Of a stretch of DNA of 64,000 bases, positions 18,094-25,754 are shown piece by piece. The first letter of the stretch is position 1. Each line of letters opens with the position of its first letter. The position numbers were made by a program, and so were the translations under genes. Source of the DNA: Amycolatopsis xylanica (GTDB lineage: Bacteria > Actinomycetota > Actinomycetes > Mycobacteriales > Pseudonocardiaceae); the NCBI RefSeq assembly GCF_900107045.1, contig NZ_FNON01000002.1, positions 372,001 through 436,000 on the forward strand, read 5' to 3'. Under the pieces are notes generated by a model, which saw only the letters and a list, made by a program, of their open reading frames with translations, did no database searches and was not told where the DNA came from.

Positions 18094-20340
18094 TCACTTG
18101 CAGCCGCAGCCTCGAAGTTTCGCCGCGACGACATCGAGCGCCGCCCGTACCGAGTCCGTGTCCGAATTACCGGCCGTCGAAGACATGAGCGTGAACACCA
18201 GCACCCGGCCGTCTGTGTCCAACACCACTCCGGCGAGCGTGTTCACCCCGGACAGGGTTCCGGTCTTCGCACGGATCCAGCCCTTGCCGTCGCTGGAGTT
18301 CGCGTCGTCGTAACGCTTCTCGAGCGTGCCGCTGCCGCCGGCGACCGGGAGCCCCGCGAGCAGCGGCCGGAGCTTGGCCGTGCGCGGGTCCTTGCCGTCG
18401 GGACCGGCGGCGACCGCGAGCACCTGGCTGAGCACCTTGGCCGGGATCTTGTTCAGAGTGGACAGTCCGCTGCCGTCGGACAGCTCGACACCGGTGAGGT
18501 CGAAACCGTTCTGCTTCAACACATCCAGCGTCGCCTTGGCGCCACCCGCGAACGAGGGCTCGGCCTTGGTCGCGATCGCGACCTGCCGGGCGAGCACCTC
18601 GGCGAGCAGGTTGTCCGAATGCACCAGCGCCGCGTTCGTGAGCTCGGTCAGCGGAGCCGACTTGACCTCGCCGAGCACCTTCGCGCCTTCCGGAGCGGTC
18701 GCCGTGCCCGACGCCGACGCGCCGAGCTTCTCCGCGAACTTCTGGGCGAACACCCCGGACGGGTTCGACACGCGCATCGAGTGGTCGTCGAGCGGGGCGG
18801 TGCGGCCGCCGTCGATCATCACGGGCGCGACCTGCGCCATGAACGTCGACGGCGCGTCGGCCGCCGCCCAGCCTGGCGCGGTCGCGCTGCCCGCGAACGA
18901 AGTCAGGTCGAGCTGGACCTTCTTGATGTCCGGGTTCGCCTTCTTCACCTGCGCTACGAGGTCGTCGAGGTGCGCCGAGCCCGGGTAGAAGTTGTCCTTG
19001 CCAGCGGCGAAGGCGTTGAGCGTGACGTCACCGCCCGCGATCACCACCGCCGTGCCAGGCTGCGCGCCCTGCACGACCTTGGTCGAAAGCTGGAAGCCGT
19101 GGTCGATCGCGAGCAGCGCGGCCGCCGCGGTCAGCACCTTGGTCGTCGAAGCCGGGGTCAGCGGCTCGCTGGAGCCCTTGTCCCACAGCACCGTGCCGTT
19201 GGCCGGGTCGATGACGCTGCCGGTGAGCTTGCCGAGCGTGCCGCTGCCCGCGGCGGCCTTGAGCGCGTTGGCCACGCCCTCGGCGGTCGGCGCGGCGCCG
19301 TTCTCGTCAGGGCCGTGCAGCGAGAGGGTGACGGCGACGGGCACCGGCTCGTCGCCCTTGGGCGCGTTCGGCGCCCAGGGCAGCTTGAAGCGGTTGGACA
19401 CCTGGGGCAGCGCGGAGGCCACGCCCAGCGCCACGACGAGCAGCAGCACGAAGGCGCCGATGAGCAGGCCGCGCTTCTTGCGCTTGGGCTTCGGCTCGGC
19501 GTCGGGCTTGGTCACCGGGGACTCGGTGGTCGCCTCCGCCGGGTGGGACTCGCCGGTCGGCTCGATCCGCATCGGCGCGGCCATGTGCGGTGCGGGCGGC
19601 ACCGGCTCCGGACGCTGGGGCTCGCGGCGCTCCGGGGGCGGCTGTTGCTGCTGCTGGTGCGCCTGCTGAGGCTGAGTTTGGGGCTGGTCAGGGCGTTGCG
19701 GTGGGCGCATCTGGGGCGGCTCGGGGCGCTGGGGCTCGAGCCGTTGCAGGTCGATGCGCTGATACGGCTGCTGGTCAGCGCGCTGGTGCGGCTCCGGCCG
19801 CGCTTGGTGGTCGGGGCGCTGTTGCTGGTCGGGACGCTGCTGCTGGTCCGGGCGCTGCTGCTGATCAGGGCGCGGCTGCTGATCAGGGCGCGGCTGCGGT
19901 GGCTCCGGGCGTCGTTGCTGCTGATCAGGGCGCGGCTGTTCGGGCCGCGGTGGCTCCGATCGCTGCGGCTCTGGGTGCCGCGGCGGCTCGGGGCGCTGCT
20001 GCTCCGGGCGAGCTTGCTCGGCGCGCGGCTCGGGGCGCTGCGGCTCGGGCTGCTCGGGGCGCGACTTGTCCACCGGCCGCGGCGGCGCCTGGCGAGCCCA
20101 GGGCTGCTCCTCCTGCGGCGGAGGCGGCACCTTCGCCGCGAACCAGGACTTCGGCTCGGTCTCCGGCGTGATCTTCGGCACCGTGAAGTTGTCGGTCGAG
20201 CCGCCGCCCGAGCCGTTCGAAGCGGGCGGCGGAACCGGTAGCCGGCTGGTCGACTGGCCGTCGTACTCCTGGTCGGGCAGCTTGGCCGGGCCCGTGTCCT
20301 CGTCGGACGACGGCCACGACGGCTCTTCGGAATCCGGCAC
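18094..20340 (-). CDS. dacB: D-alanyl-D-alanine carboxypeptidase/endopeptidase (PBP4 type)
   Basis: Trims and cleaves peptidoglycan cross-links outside the membrane. About 748 residues from GTG 20340, preceded by an AAGGAG site. The first ~290 residues are cytosolic and extremely Pro/Gln/Arg-rich, with tandem RPDQQQ hexapeptides. One membrane helix (LLIGAFVLLLVVALGVA) follows, then the penicillin-binding domain with SxxK (PASTTK), SDN (VHSDNLL) and KTG (RAKTGTLSG). The protein ends in GCGCK. The long cytosolic arm is unusual for PBP4 and may bind intracellular partners. Confidence 0.93.
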   Translation of the reverse strand: MPDSEEPSWPSSDEDTGPAKLPDQEYDGQSTSRLPVPPPASNGSGGGSTDNFTVPKITPETEPKSWFAAKVPPPPQEEQPWARQAPPRPVDKSRPEQPEPQRPEPRAEQARPEQQRPEPPRHPEPQRSEPPRPEQPRPDQQQRRPEPPQPRPDQQPRPDQQQRPDQQQRPDQQQRPDHQARPEPHQRADQQPYQRIDLQRLEPQRPEPPQMRPPQRPDQPQTQPQQAHQQQQQPPPERREPQRPEPVPPAPHMAAPMRIEPTGESHPAEATTESPVTKPDAEPKPKRKKRGLLIGAFVLLLVVALGVASALPQVSNRFKLPWAPNAPKGDEPVPVAVTLSLHGPDENGAAPTAEGVANALKAAAGSGTLGKLTGSVIDPANGTVLWDKGSSEPLTPASTTKVLTAAAALLAIDHGFQLSTKVVQGAQPGTAVVIAGGDVTLNAFAAGKDNFYPGSAHLDDLVAQVKKANPDIKKVQLDLTSFAGSATAPGWAAADAPSTFMAQVAPVMIDGGRTAPLDDHSMRVSNPSGVFAQKFAEKLGASASGTATAPEGAKVLGEVKSAPLTELTNAALVHSDNLLAEVLARQVAIATKAEPSFAGGAKATLDVLKQNGFDLTGVELSDGSGLSTLNKIPAKVLSQVLAVAAGPDGKDPRTAKLRPLLAGLPVAGGSGTLEKRYDDANSSDGKGWIRAKTGTLSGVNTLAGVVLDTDGRVLVFTLMSSTAGNSDTDSVRAALDVVAAKLRGCGCK

Positions 20341-20466
20341 GAACCACTCCTTCACAGGGGCCAAGCTCACATGCCCCGCAGCCGACACGGATGCGACTTA
20401 TGAAGGGGGCGTAGTCCACACTAGTGAAGTCAATAATGCGAACAGTGTGAGAGCAGCGAGGAAGTC

Positions 20467-20985
20467 GTGGAGTTCGACGTCACCATCGAAATCCCCAAAG
20501 GGGAACGCAACAAGTACGAGGTAGACCACAAGACCGGCCGCATCAAGCTCGACCGGACGCTCTTCACGGCGACCCAGTACCCGGCTGACTACGGGTTCAT
20601 CGACGACACCCTCGGCCAGGACGGCGACCCGCTCGACGTGCTGGTGCTGGTGCAGGAGCCGACGTTCCCCGGCTGCCTGATCCGCTGCCGCGCGATCGGC
20701 ATGTTCCGGATGACCGACGAGAAGGGCCCCGACGACAAGGTCCTCGCGGTCCCGACGAACGACCCGCGCCTCGAGCACCTGCGGGACATCCACCACCTCA
20801 ACGAGTTCCACAAGCTGGAGATCCAGCACTTCTTCGAGGTGTACAAGGACCTGGAGCCCGGCAAGAGCGTCGAGGGCTCCTCCTGGGTCGGCCGCACCGA
20901 GGCCGAGGCCGAGATCGGCCGCTCACTCGAGCGCGAGACCGACCGCCTGGCCAAGGAAGCCGCCAACGGCCCGGCTGAGCACTAA
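20467..20985 (+). CDS. ppa: Inorganic pyrophosphatase, family I
   Basis: Soluble cytosolic enzyme hydrolysing pyrophosphate to two phosphates and driving biosynthetic reactions. 172 residues from GTG 20467. Family I signatures are present: [25 protein letters not shown] and GDPLDVLVL, which carry the metal-binding aspartates. It is divergent from dacB, as in other actinobacteria, with about 125 bp between the start codons. A separate membrane pyrophosphatase is also encoded in this window. Confidence 0.97.
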   Translation: MEFDVTIEIPKGERNKYEVDHKTGRIKLDRTLFTATQYPADYGFIDDTLGQDGDPLDVLVLVQEPTFPGCLIRCRAIGMFRMTDEKGPDDKVLAVPTNDPRLEHLRDIHHLNEFHKLEIQHFFEVYKDLEPGKSVEGSSWVGRTEAEAEIGRSLERETDRLAKEAANGPAEH

Positions 20986-21000
20986 ATCTCGACAAACCCA

Positions 21001-21067
21001 CAGGTCAGGCCTCGTGAGTGGTATCGCCGGTTAGAACCGGTCTAATCACTCACGAGGCCTGACCTGC
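21001..21067. repeat. Type A palindrome with extended 20-bp arms
   Basis: Arms CAGGTCAGGCCTCGTGAGTG and CACTCACGAGGCCTGACCTG are exact complements around a core CCGGTTAGAACCGG. It lies in the 87-bp gap between the convergent ppa and MDR-transporter genes and is well placed to terminate both. Same family as the repeats at 6512, 6973 and 30423. Confidence 0.85.
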
Positions 21068-21072
21068 GTTTG

Positions 21073-22686
21073 TCAGTGGGCGAAGGCGAGCTCTCGGGTC
21101 TCTTCGGTGCGCTGCTCCAGCGCGCTCTTCTCGGAGAGCGGGTTCTCCTTGAGGAACCAGACCAGCGCGAAGCCGGCCGCGAGTACGATGCCGCCGACGG
21201 TGAACACCGTGCTCATCGAGCTGGCGAACCCTTCGAGGATCGGCCTGGCCAGCGCCGGGTCGAGCTTCGCGAGCGCCGAGGTGTCGTTGATGTCGAACTT
21301 CATCCCGCCGGGGTTCGCGGCCAGCGCCGCGGCGTAGGCCGGGCTCGCGGCCGCCGAGCGGACCGCGGCGGCGATCCGGTCGCCGACCGTGCCGAACAGG
21401 ATCGACATGAACACCGCGGTGCCCGCCGTGCCGCCGATCTGCCGGAAGAAGGTCGCCGACGAGGTGGCCACGCCGATGTCACGGGCCGGGACGTCGTTGG
21501 TCGCGGCCAGCTGCAGCGTCTGCATCGACGAGCCGAGGCCGAGCCCGATCACGAAGGCGATCGCCATGACCACGGCCATCGGGGTGTCGACGCCGATCGT
21601 CGAGAGCGCGAACAGCGCCGCCGCCATCAGCCCCAGCCCGGCGACCGCGAAGGCCTTGTACCGGCCGGTCCGCGAGATGACCTGGCCGCTGAGCATGCTG
21701 GCGCTCATGATCCCGACGGTCAGCGGCAGCATCTGCAGGCCCGCCTGGGTCGGCGTCGCGCCCTTGACGATCTGCAGGTAGAGCGGCAGCGACATCATCG
21801 CGCCGAACATCCCGACGCCTTGGATCACGGTGACCATGGTGGCCATCCGGAACACCGGGCGGGTGAACAGGCGCAGCGGCAGCAGCGCGGCGTCGCCCAT
21901 CCGGCGTTCCTGCCAGATGAAGGCCAGCACGCCGAGCCCGCCGACGATGTACAGCGCGATCGAACCGGCCGAGCCCCAGCCCCATTCGCGGCCCTGTTCG
22001 GCGACGATCAGCAGCGGCACCAGGCCCGCGGTCAGCGCGACGGCGCCCCAGTAGTCGACCTTCTGCTCGACGCGGGTGTGCGGGATGTTCAGCACCTTGC
22101 TCACGACGACCAGCGCGGCCAGCGCGATCGGCACGTTGACCAGGAACACCCAGCGCCAGCCGGTGACGCCCGCGAAGGAGTCGATACCAGCGAAGAAGCC
22201 GCCGACGACCGGGCCCGCGACGCTCGAGATGCCGAACACGGCCATGAAGTAGCCCTGGTAGCGGCTGCGCTCACGCGGCGCGGTGATGTCCGTGATGATC
22301 GCCAGCGCGAGTGACATCAGGCCACCGGCGCCGAGTCCCTGGAACGCGCGGAAGGCGGCCAGTTCGTACATGGATCCGGCCATTCCGCTGGCCAGCGAGC
22401 CGACGAGGAACAGGCTGATCGCGGTCAGGTACATCGGCTTGCGTCCGTAGAGATCGGACAGCTTGCCGTAGAGCGGGGTGGAGAGCGTCGCGGTGATGAG
22501 GTAGGCGGTGGTCGCCCAGGCCTGCAGGCTCAGGCCGTGCAGCTCGTCGGCGATGGTCTTCATCGCCGAGGACACGATCGTCTGGTCCAGCGCGGCCAGG
22601 AACATGCCGAGCATGAGGCCGGAGAGCACGGTCAGGATCTGACGATGGGTCAGCTTGCCCCCTTCCGCGGTGGCGGTGTCACTCAT
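21073..22686 (-). CDS. MFS multidrug transporter, DHA2 (14-helix) family
   Basis: Proton-driven drug exporter of the inner membrane, about 537 residues with roughly 14 hydrophobic helices. The motif-A segment GKLSDLYGRKPM follows helix 2. The DHA2 antiporter motif SVAGPVVGGFF is in helix 5, and LDQTIVSSA lies in helix 1. ATG 22686 follows a GAGGAG site and is preferred over an upstream in-frame ATG. The substrate cannot be read from sequence. An inverted repeat upstream suggests repressor control, but no regulator gene is adjacent. Confidence 0.92.
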   Translation of the reverse strand: MSDTATAEGGKLTHRQILTVLSGLMLGMFLAALDQTIVSSAMKTIADELHGLSLQAWATTAYLITATLSTPLYGKLSDLYGRKPMYLTAISLFLVGSLASGMAGSMYELAAFRAFQGLGAGGLMSLALAIITDITAPRERSRYQGYFMAVFGISSVAGPVVGGFFAGIDSFAGVTGWRWVFLVNVPIALAALVVVSKVLNIPHTRVEQKVDYWGAVALTAGLVPLLIVAEQGREWGWGSAGSIALYIVGGLGVLAFIWQERRMGDAALLPLRLFTRPVFRMATMVTVIQGVGMFGAMMSLPLYLQIVKGATPTQAGLQMLPLTVGIMSASMLSGQVISRTGRYKAFAVAGLGLMAAALFALSTIGVDTPMAVVMAIAFVIGLGLGSSMQTLQLAATNDVPARDIGVATSSATFFRQIGGTAGTAVFMSILFGTVGDRIAAAVRSAAASPAYAAALAANPGGMKFDINDTSALAKLDPALARPILEGFASSMSTVFTVGGIVLAAGFALVWFLKENPLSEKSALEQRTEETRELAFAH

Positions 22687-22733
22687 GGGAACTCCTCTGA
22701 AGTCTGGGTTCGTAGTTGCTTGCATCAGTCAAC

Positions 22734-22752
22734 TACTTGCTGCGCGCAAGTA
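22734..22752. promoter_or_regulatory. Candidate operator upstream of the MDR transporter
   Basis: TACTTGC-TGCGC-GCAAGTA is a perfect 7-bp dyad 48 bp upstream of the transporter start. Flanking bases hold partial copies (AGTTGC...CAACT and TTTGCATGACGCAACCAACT), so a TetR- or MarR-type repressor could bind here repeatedly. The cognate regulator is not identifiable. Confidence 0.5.
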
Positions 22753-22816
22753 TTCCCCCAAAAGTTTGCATGACGCAACCAACTTCCCTGTGACCCTCGT
22801 CTCGCCCTGGAAAGCC

Positions 22817-22861
22817 CGAAAGCCACTTTCGTCAGATGCGATCTGACGAAAGTGGCTTTCG
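22817..22861. repeat. 21-bp perfect stem-loop after glyA
   Basis: Stem containing AAAGCCACTTTCGTCAGAT and its exact complement with loop GCG. It lies 35 bp beyond the glyA stop codon and is likely its terminator. It shares the AAAGCCACTTTCGTCAG sequence with the hairpin at 25134-25182, so this is a dispersed repeat as well. Confidence 0.7.
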
Positions 22862-22895
22862 AGCTATGAGACCTGGCGAACGTCCCTTTCGGGCT

Positions 22896-24164
22896 TTAGG
22901 CGGCGAAGCCCGGGATCGGGAAGGGGGCCAGGAACTCCCGGATCTCGGCGGCGATGGTGTCGAGCGCGGCGGTCTCCTCGGCGGCGGCCGCGGTGACCGT
23001 GCGGTCGATCCAGTCGGCGACCTGGACCTGGTGCTCCGGCTTCAGGCCGCGGGTGGTGATCGCGGAGGTGCCGAGCCGGATACCGGACGGGTCGAACGGC
23101 TTGCGCGGGTCGAACGGGACCGTGTTGTAGTTCAGCTCGATCCCGGCGCGGTCCAGCGCCTGCGCGGCAGGCTTGCCCGCCACGTTCTTGTTGGTCAGGT
23201 CGATCAGCAGCAGGTGGTTGTCCGTGCCGCCGGACACCAGGTCGTAGCCACGCTCGACCAGCGCTTCGGCCAGCGCCTGGGCGTTGGCGACGATCGTGTG
23301 CGCGTACGTCGAGAACTCCGGCTTCTGCGCCTCGCCGAGCGCGACCGCGATGGCGGCGGTCGTGTGGTTGTGCGGGCCGCCCTGCAGACCGGGGAATACG
23401 GCCTTGTCGACGGCCTTCGCGTGGTCGGCGTCGGACAGGATCATCGCGCCGCGCGGTCCGCGCAGCGTCTTGTGCGTGGTCGTGGTGATCACCTGCGCGT
23501 GCCCGACCGGCGACGGGTGCGCGCCACCGGCGACCAGGCCCGCGATGTGCGCGATGTCGGCGACGAGCACCGCGCCGACCTCGCGCGCGATCTCGGCGAA
23601 CGCCGGGAAGTCGATCGTGCGCGGGATCGCGGTGCCACCGGCGAAGATCAGCTTCGGCCGGTGCTGCAGCGCGAGGTCACGCACCTGGTCGAGGTCGACC
23701 CGGCCGGTCTCCTTGCGCACGCCGTAGCGCACCGGGGTGAACCACTTGCCGGTCGCGGACACGCTCCAGCCGTGCGTGAGGTGACCGCCGTCGGGCAGCG
23801 CCATGCCGAGCACGGTGTCACCCGGCTGAGCGAAAGCGAGATAGACGGCGAGGTTCGCCGGAGAGCCGGAGTACGGCTGGACGTTGGCGTGCTCGGCGCC
23901 GAAGACGGCCTTCGCGCGCTCGATGGCGAGCTTCTCGACCTGGTCGATGAGCTGCTGGCCCTCGTAGTAGCGCTTGCCCGCGTAGCCCTCGGAGTACTTG
24001 TTCGTCAGCACCGTGCCGGTCGCTTCGAGTACCGCCTGCGAGACGTAGTTCTCCGAAGCGATGAGGCGGATCTTGTCGTGCTGGCGCTGGGCTTCCTGTT
24101 CGACGAGCCCGGCGATGGCCGGGTCGGCGGCGGCGAGCGCGGTGAGAGCGGGCTGGTGCGTCAT
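22896..24164 (-). CDS. glyA: Serine hydroxymethyltransferase
   Basis: PLP enzyme that interconverts serine and glycine while loading tetrahydrofolate with a one-carbon unit. About 422 residues. The PLP lysine lies in [17 protein letters not shown]; other marks are [24 protein letters not shown] and [15 protein letters not shown] 24164 is 7 nt from an AGGAG site; the ATG at 24170 is too close to it. A ZTP riboswitch lies directly upstream, coupling expression to folate and one-carbon status. Confidence 0.97.
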   Translation of the reverse strand: MTHQPALTALAAADPAIAGLVEQEAQRQHDKIRLIASENYVSQAVLEATGTVLTNKYSEGYAGKRYYEGQQLIDQVEKLAIERAKAVFGAEHANVQPYSGSPANLAVYLAFAQPGDTVLGMALPDGGHLTHGWSVSATGKWFTPVRYGVRKETGRVDLDQVRDLALQHRPKLIFAGGTAIPRTIDFPAFAEIAREVGAVLVADIAHIAGLVAGGAHPSPVGHAQVITTTTHKTLRGPRGAMILSDADHAKAVDKAVFPGLQGGPHNHTTAAIAVALGEAQKPEFSTYAHTIVANAQALAEALVERGYDLVSGGTDNHLLLIDLTNKNVAGKPAAQALDRAGIELNYNTVPFDPRKPFDPSGIRLGTSAITTRGLKPEHQVQVADWIDRTVTAAAAEETAALDTIAAEIREFLAPFPIPGFAA

Positions 24165-24182
24165 AGGCATGCTCCTGCCTAG

Positions 24183-24265
24183 TGAGTCGACACCCAGGCG
24201 CGCGGTGCCGGCCTTGTCGTCGCTTCCCGGTGGTGCTCCACCTTAGTTTCGCGCCAGTCGCTGCT
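24183..24265 (-). promoter_or_regulatory. ZTP riboswitch (pfl motif) controlling glyA
   Basis: Read on the minus strand, the conserved blocks of the ZTP/pfl aptamer occur in order: GACTGGCG (24259-24252), a GGTGG...CCACC stem leading into CCGGGAAGCG (24230-24221), then a linker and GCCTGGGTG (24199-24191) closing onto GTCGAC. ZTP and ZMP accumulate when 10-formyl-tetrahydrofolate is short, and this class is known to turn on glyA. The ribosome site AGGAG lies 10 nt downstream inside a small AGGC/GCCT hairpin, suggesting translational control. Boundaries are approximate. Confidence 0.85.
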
Positions 24266-24277
24266 GCGCCTGCCATC

Positions 24278-24661
24278 TTAGCGGCGGTGGTCAACGCACC
24301 AGCGGCGCGTGCAGCCACTCGTTCGGTCACAGAAAACCTGATCGCACGCTTCACAATGCTTGACGCGCCGCCAGCCACCGACGGCGACGAGTTCCGCCAT
24401 TCCCGCAGCCGCTTCGACGAGTTCGCCCTCGCGTTTCGTTCCCACGTAAACGATCCGCCACGCGCTGCCGGTGCCGACGAGCCGCGGCCGCGCACCGGCT
24501 TCGGCGAGAATGCCGTTGAGTCGCCGCGCGGCCGCCTGCTCGTCGGGCAGCAATCCCGCGACGGCCGTCAACGCCGGATTCCCTTGTCTCAGCAGCCTTT
24601 CCGTGACGCCGAGCTCAGGCTCCAGCGCCCGGAACGGCGGCACGACAGCATGTTTACGCAT
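24278..24661 (-). CDS. CGNR-like zinc-finger protein (short ABATE-type)
   Basis: 127 residues. The middle (LNGILAEAGARPRL, then GSAWRIVY) resembles the ABATE domain of stress-type CGNR regulators. The C-terminus carries HCEACDQVFCDRTSGCTRRWC followed by VDHRR, matching the CGNR zinc finger up to RRWC but ending before the CGNR tetrapeptide, with His in place of a Cys. It starts 8 nt inside the L11-paralogue gene, so the two are co-translated. Likely a DNA- or RNA-binding partner; the role is unproven. The family call is from remembered motifs. Confidence 0.65.
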   Translation of the reverse strand: MRKHAVVPPFRALEPELGVTERLLRQGNPALTAVAGLLPDEQAAARRLNGILAEAGARPRLVGTGSAWRIVYVGTKREGELVEAAAGMAELVAVGGWRRVKHCEACDQVFCDRTSGCTRRWCVDHRR

Positions 24662-25082
24662 CCACGGAAACCCCCATGGAGCGAGCGGTGCCCGCGACCG
24701 TCCGCATGGCGGCTTCGAGGTCGTTCGTGTTGAGGTCCGGCAGTTTGCGCTCGGCGATCTCCCGCAGCTGCGCGCGGGTGATGCTGCCGGCACTCACCCG
24801 ACCGGGCTGCGCGGAACCCTTGCCGCCCAAAGCTTTCCGGATGAGGAACGCCGTCGGCGGCGTCTTGAGGCGCAGCTCGAACGTCCGGTCCTCGAACACC
24901 GAAACGACGACCGGCACGACGTCGCCGCGCTGCGCCGACGTCGCCGCGTCGTACTGCTTCTTGACCTCGACCAGGTTGACCCCGGTCTGCCCGAGCATCT
25001 TGCCGAGGTCGACCACCGGCGCGTTGCCCGCTGGCAGTTCGAGGGTGACCTGGTGACTGAGTTTCTTGATCTTCGGAGCCAT
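24654..25082 (-). CDS. Ribosomal protein L11 (uL11) paralogue
   Basis: 142 residues, aligning end to end with L11: N-terminal AGNAPVVDLGKMLGQTGVNL, FEDRTFELRLKTPP, and a C-terminal IAERKLPDLNTNDLEAAMRT...GTARSMG. In housekeeping L11 the helix reads A-P-P-V-G-P-A-L-G-Q. Here it is V-V-D-L-G-K-M-L-G-Q, so the prolines equivalent to E. coli P22, P23 and P26 are all replaced. Those residues govern thiostrepton binding and RelA activation. It is not in the usual nusG-rplK-rplA setting. Transcription is likely leaderless from a MerR-type promoter. Confidence 0.9.
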   Translation of the reverse strand: MAPKIKKLSHQVTLELPAGNAPVVDLGKMLGQTGVNLVEVKKQYDAATSAQRGDVVPVVVSVFEDRTFELRLKTPPTAFLIRKALGGKGSAQPGRVSAGSITRAQLREIAERKLPDLNTNDLEAAMRTVAGTARSMGVSVDA

Positions 25083-25121
25083 ACCCGAAGACGGTAAAAA
25101 CTCCAGTCACTGGAGAGTCAA
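25082..25121 (-). promoter_or_regulatory. MerR-type promoter and operator of the L11-paralogue operon
   Basis: On the minus strand: -35 TTGACT (25121-25116), 19-bp spacer with dyad CTCCAG-TGA-CTGGAG (25115-25101), -10 TACCGT (25096-25091), then 8 bp to the ATG at 25082. The -35 and dyad differ at one base in the loop from the merR promoter at 5503. The start codon sits where transcription should begin, so the mRNA is probably leaderless. Confidence 0.8.
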
Positions 25122-25133
25122 ACCCTAAAAAAA

Positions 25134-25182
25134 CCCGAAAGTGGCTTTCGTCAGATCAGACCTGACGAAAGCCACTTTCGGG
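25134..25182 (-). terminator. Rho-independent terminator of the gamma carbonic anhydrase gene
   Basis: A perfect 21-bp stem (including CGAAAGTGGCTTTCGTCAG) with a 7-nt loop. On the minus strand it is followed at once by GGTTTTTTTAGGG, a proper U-tract. It insulates the L11-paralogue promoter from upstream transcription. Its sequence repeats that of the hairpin at 22817. Confidence 0.85.
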
Positions 25183-25195
25183 CAAAAATCGGGGG

Positions 25196-25717
25196 TCAGT
25201 CGAGGGGGACGATGCCCTCGGCGTGGCGGCGGGCCAGCTGCCGGTAGATCTCGGCGTTGTGGTCGACCCAGAGGCGCGAGGAGTCCGTGAGCGGGACGTG
25301 CTTCTTGGCCGGGCTGCCCATCGCGATCATCTCCGGCGGGACGATCATGCCGGGTGTGACGGTGGCGCCGGCCGCGACCAGCGCGCGGGCGCCGATCTCG
25401 GCCTTGTCCAGCACGGTCGAGCCGTTGCCGATCAGTGCCTGCTCGCCGATCGTGCAGTCGTGCACGAGGCACTGGTGCCCGACCGTCACGTTGCGGCCGA
25501 CCTCGCAGACGCCGTCGTTGACGTGGATGACCGAGTTGTCCTGGATGTTGGCGCCCTCGCGGATGACGATCTTCCCGAAGTCGGCCCTGATCACCGCGCC
25601 GTACCAGATGGAGGCGTCCTTCTCGACGACGACGTCGCCGATCAGGGTCGCGGTCGGGGCGATCCAAGCGTCGGGGTGAACCTGGGGGCTCAGCCCCTCG
25701 AAAGAGAACATCGGCAT
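25196..25717 (-). CDS. Gamma carbonic anhydrase family protein
   Basis: About 173 residues forming a left-handed beta-helix of hexapeptide repeats. The three zinc histidines are recognisable in SVIHVNDG and GHQCLVHDC, with RADFGKIVI as the Arg/Asp segment. Members hydrate CO2 or are inactive relatives, as in the PaaY/YrdA group; actual activity is not certain. Possible starts are ATG 25726, 25717 and 25711; 25717 is chosen as the best match to the usual N-terminus. Likely monocistronic. Confidence 0.88.
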   Translation of the reverse strand: MPMFSFEGLSPQVHPDAWIAPTATLIGDVVVEKDASIWYGAVIRADFGKIVIREGANIQDNSVIHVNDGVCEVGRNVTVGHQCLVHDCTIGEQALIGNGSTVLDKAEIGARALVAAGATVTPGMIVPPEMIAMGSPAKKHVPLTDSSRLWVDHNAEIYRQLARRHAEGIVPLD

Positions 25718-25754
25718 GCGCCCCACCCTAGGCGGGGCGCATGCCGAGCACTGA

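Noticed and set aside
17029-20241. Very long plus-strand open frame (about 1070 codons) opposite the zincin and dacB genes
   Set aside because: It is antisense to clearly conserved proteins, Arg/Gly/His-rich, and explained by high-GC codon bias leaving the opposite strand open.
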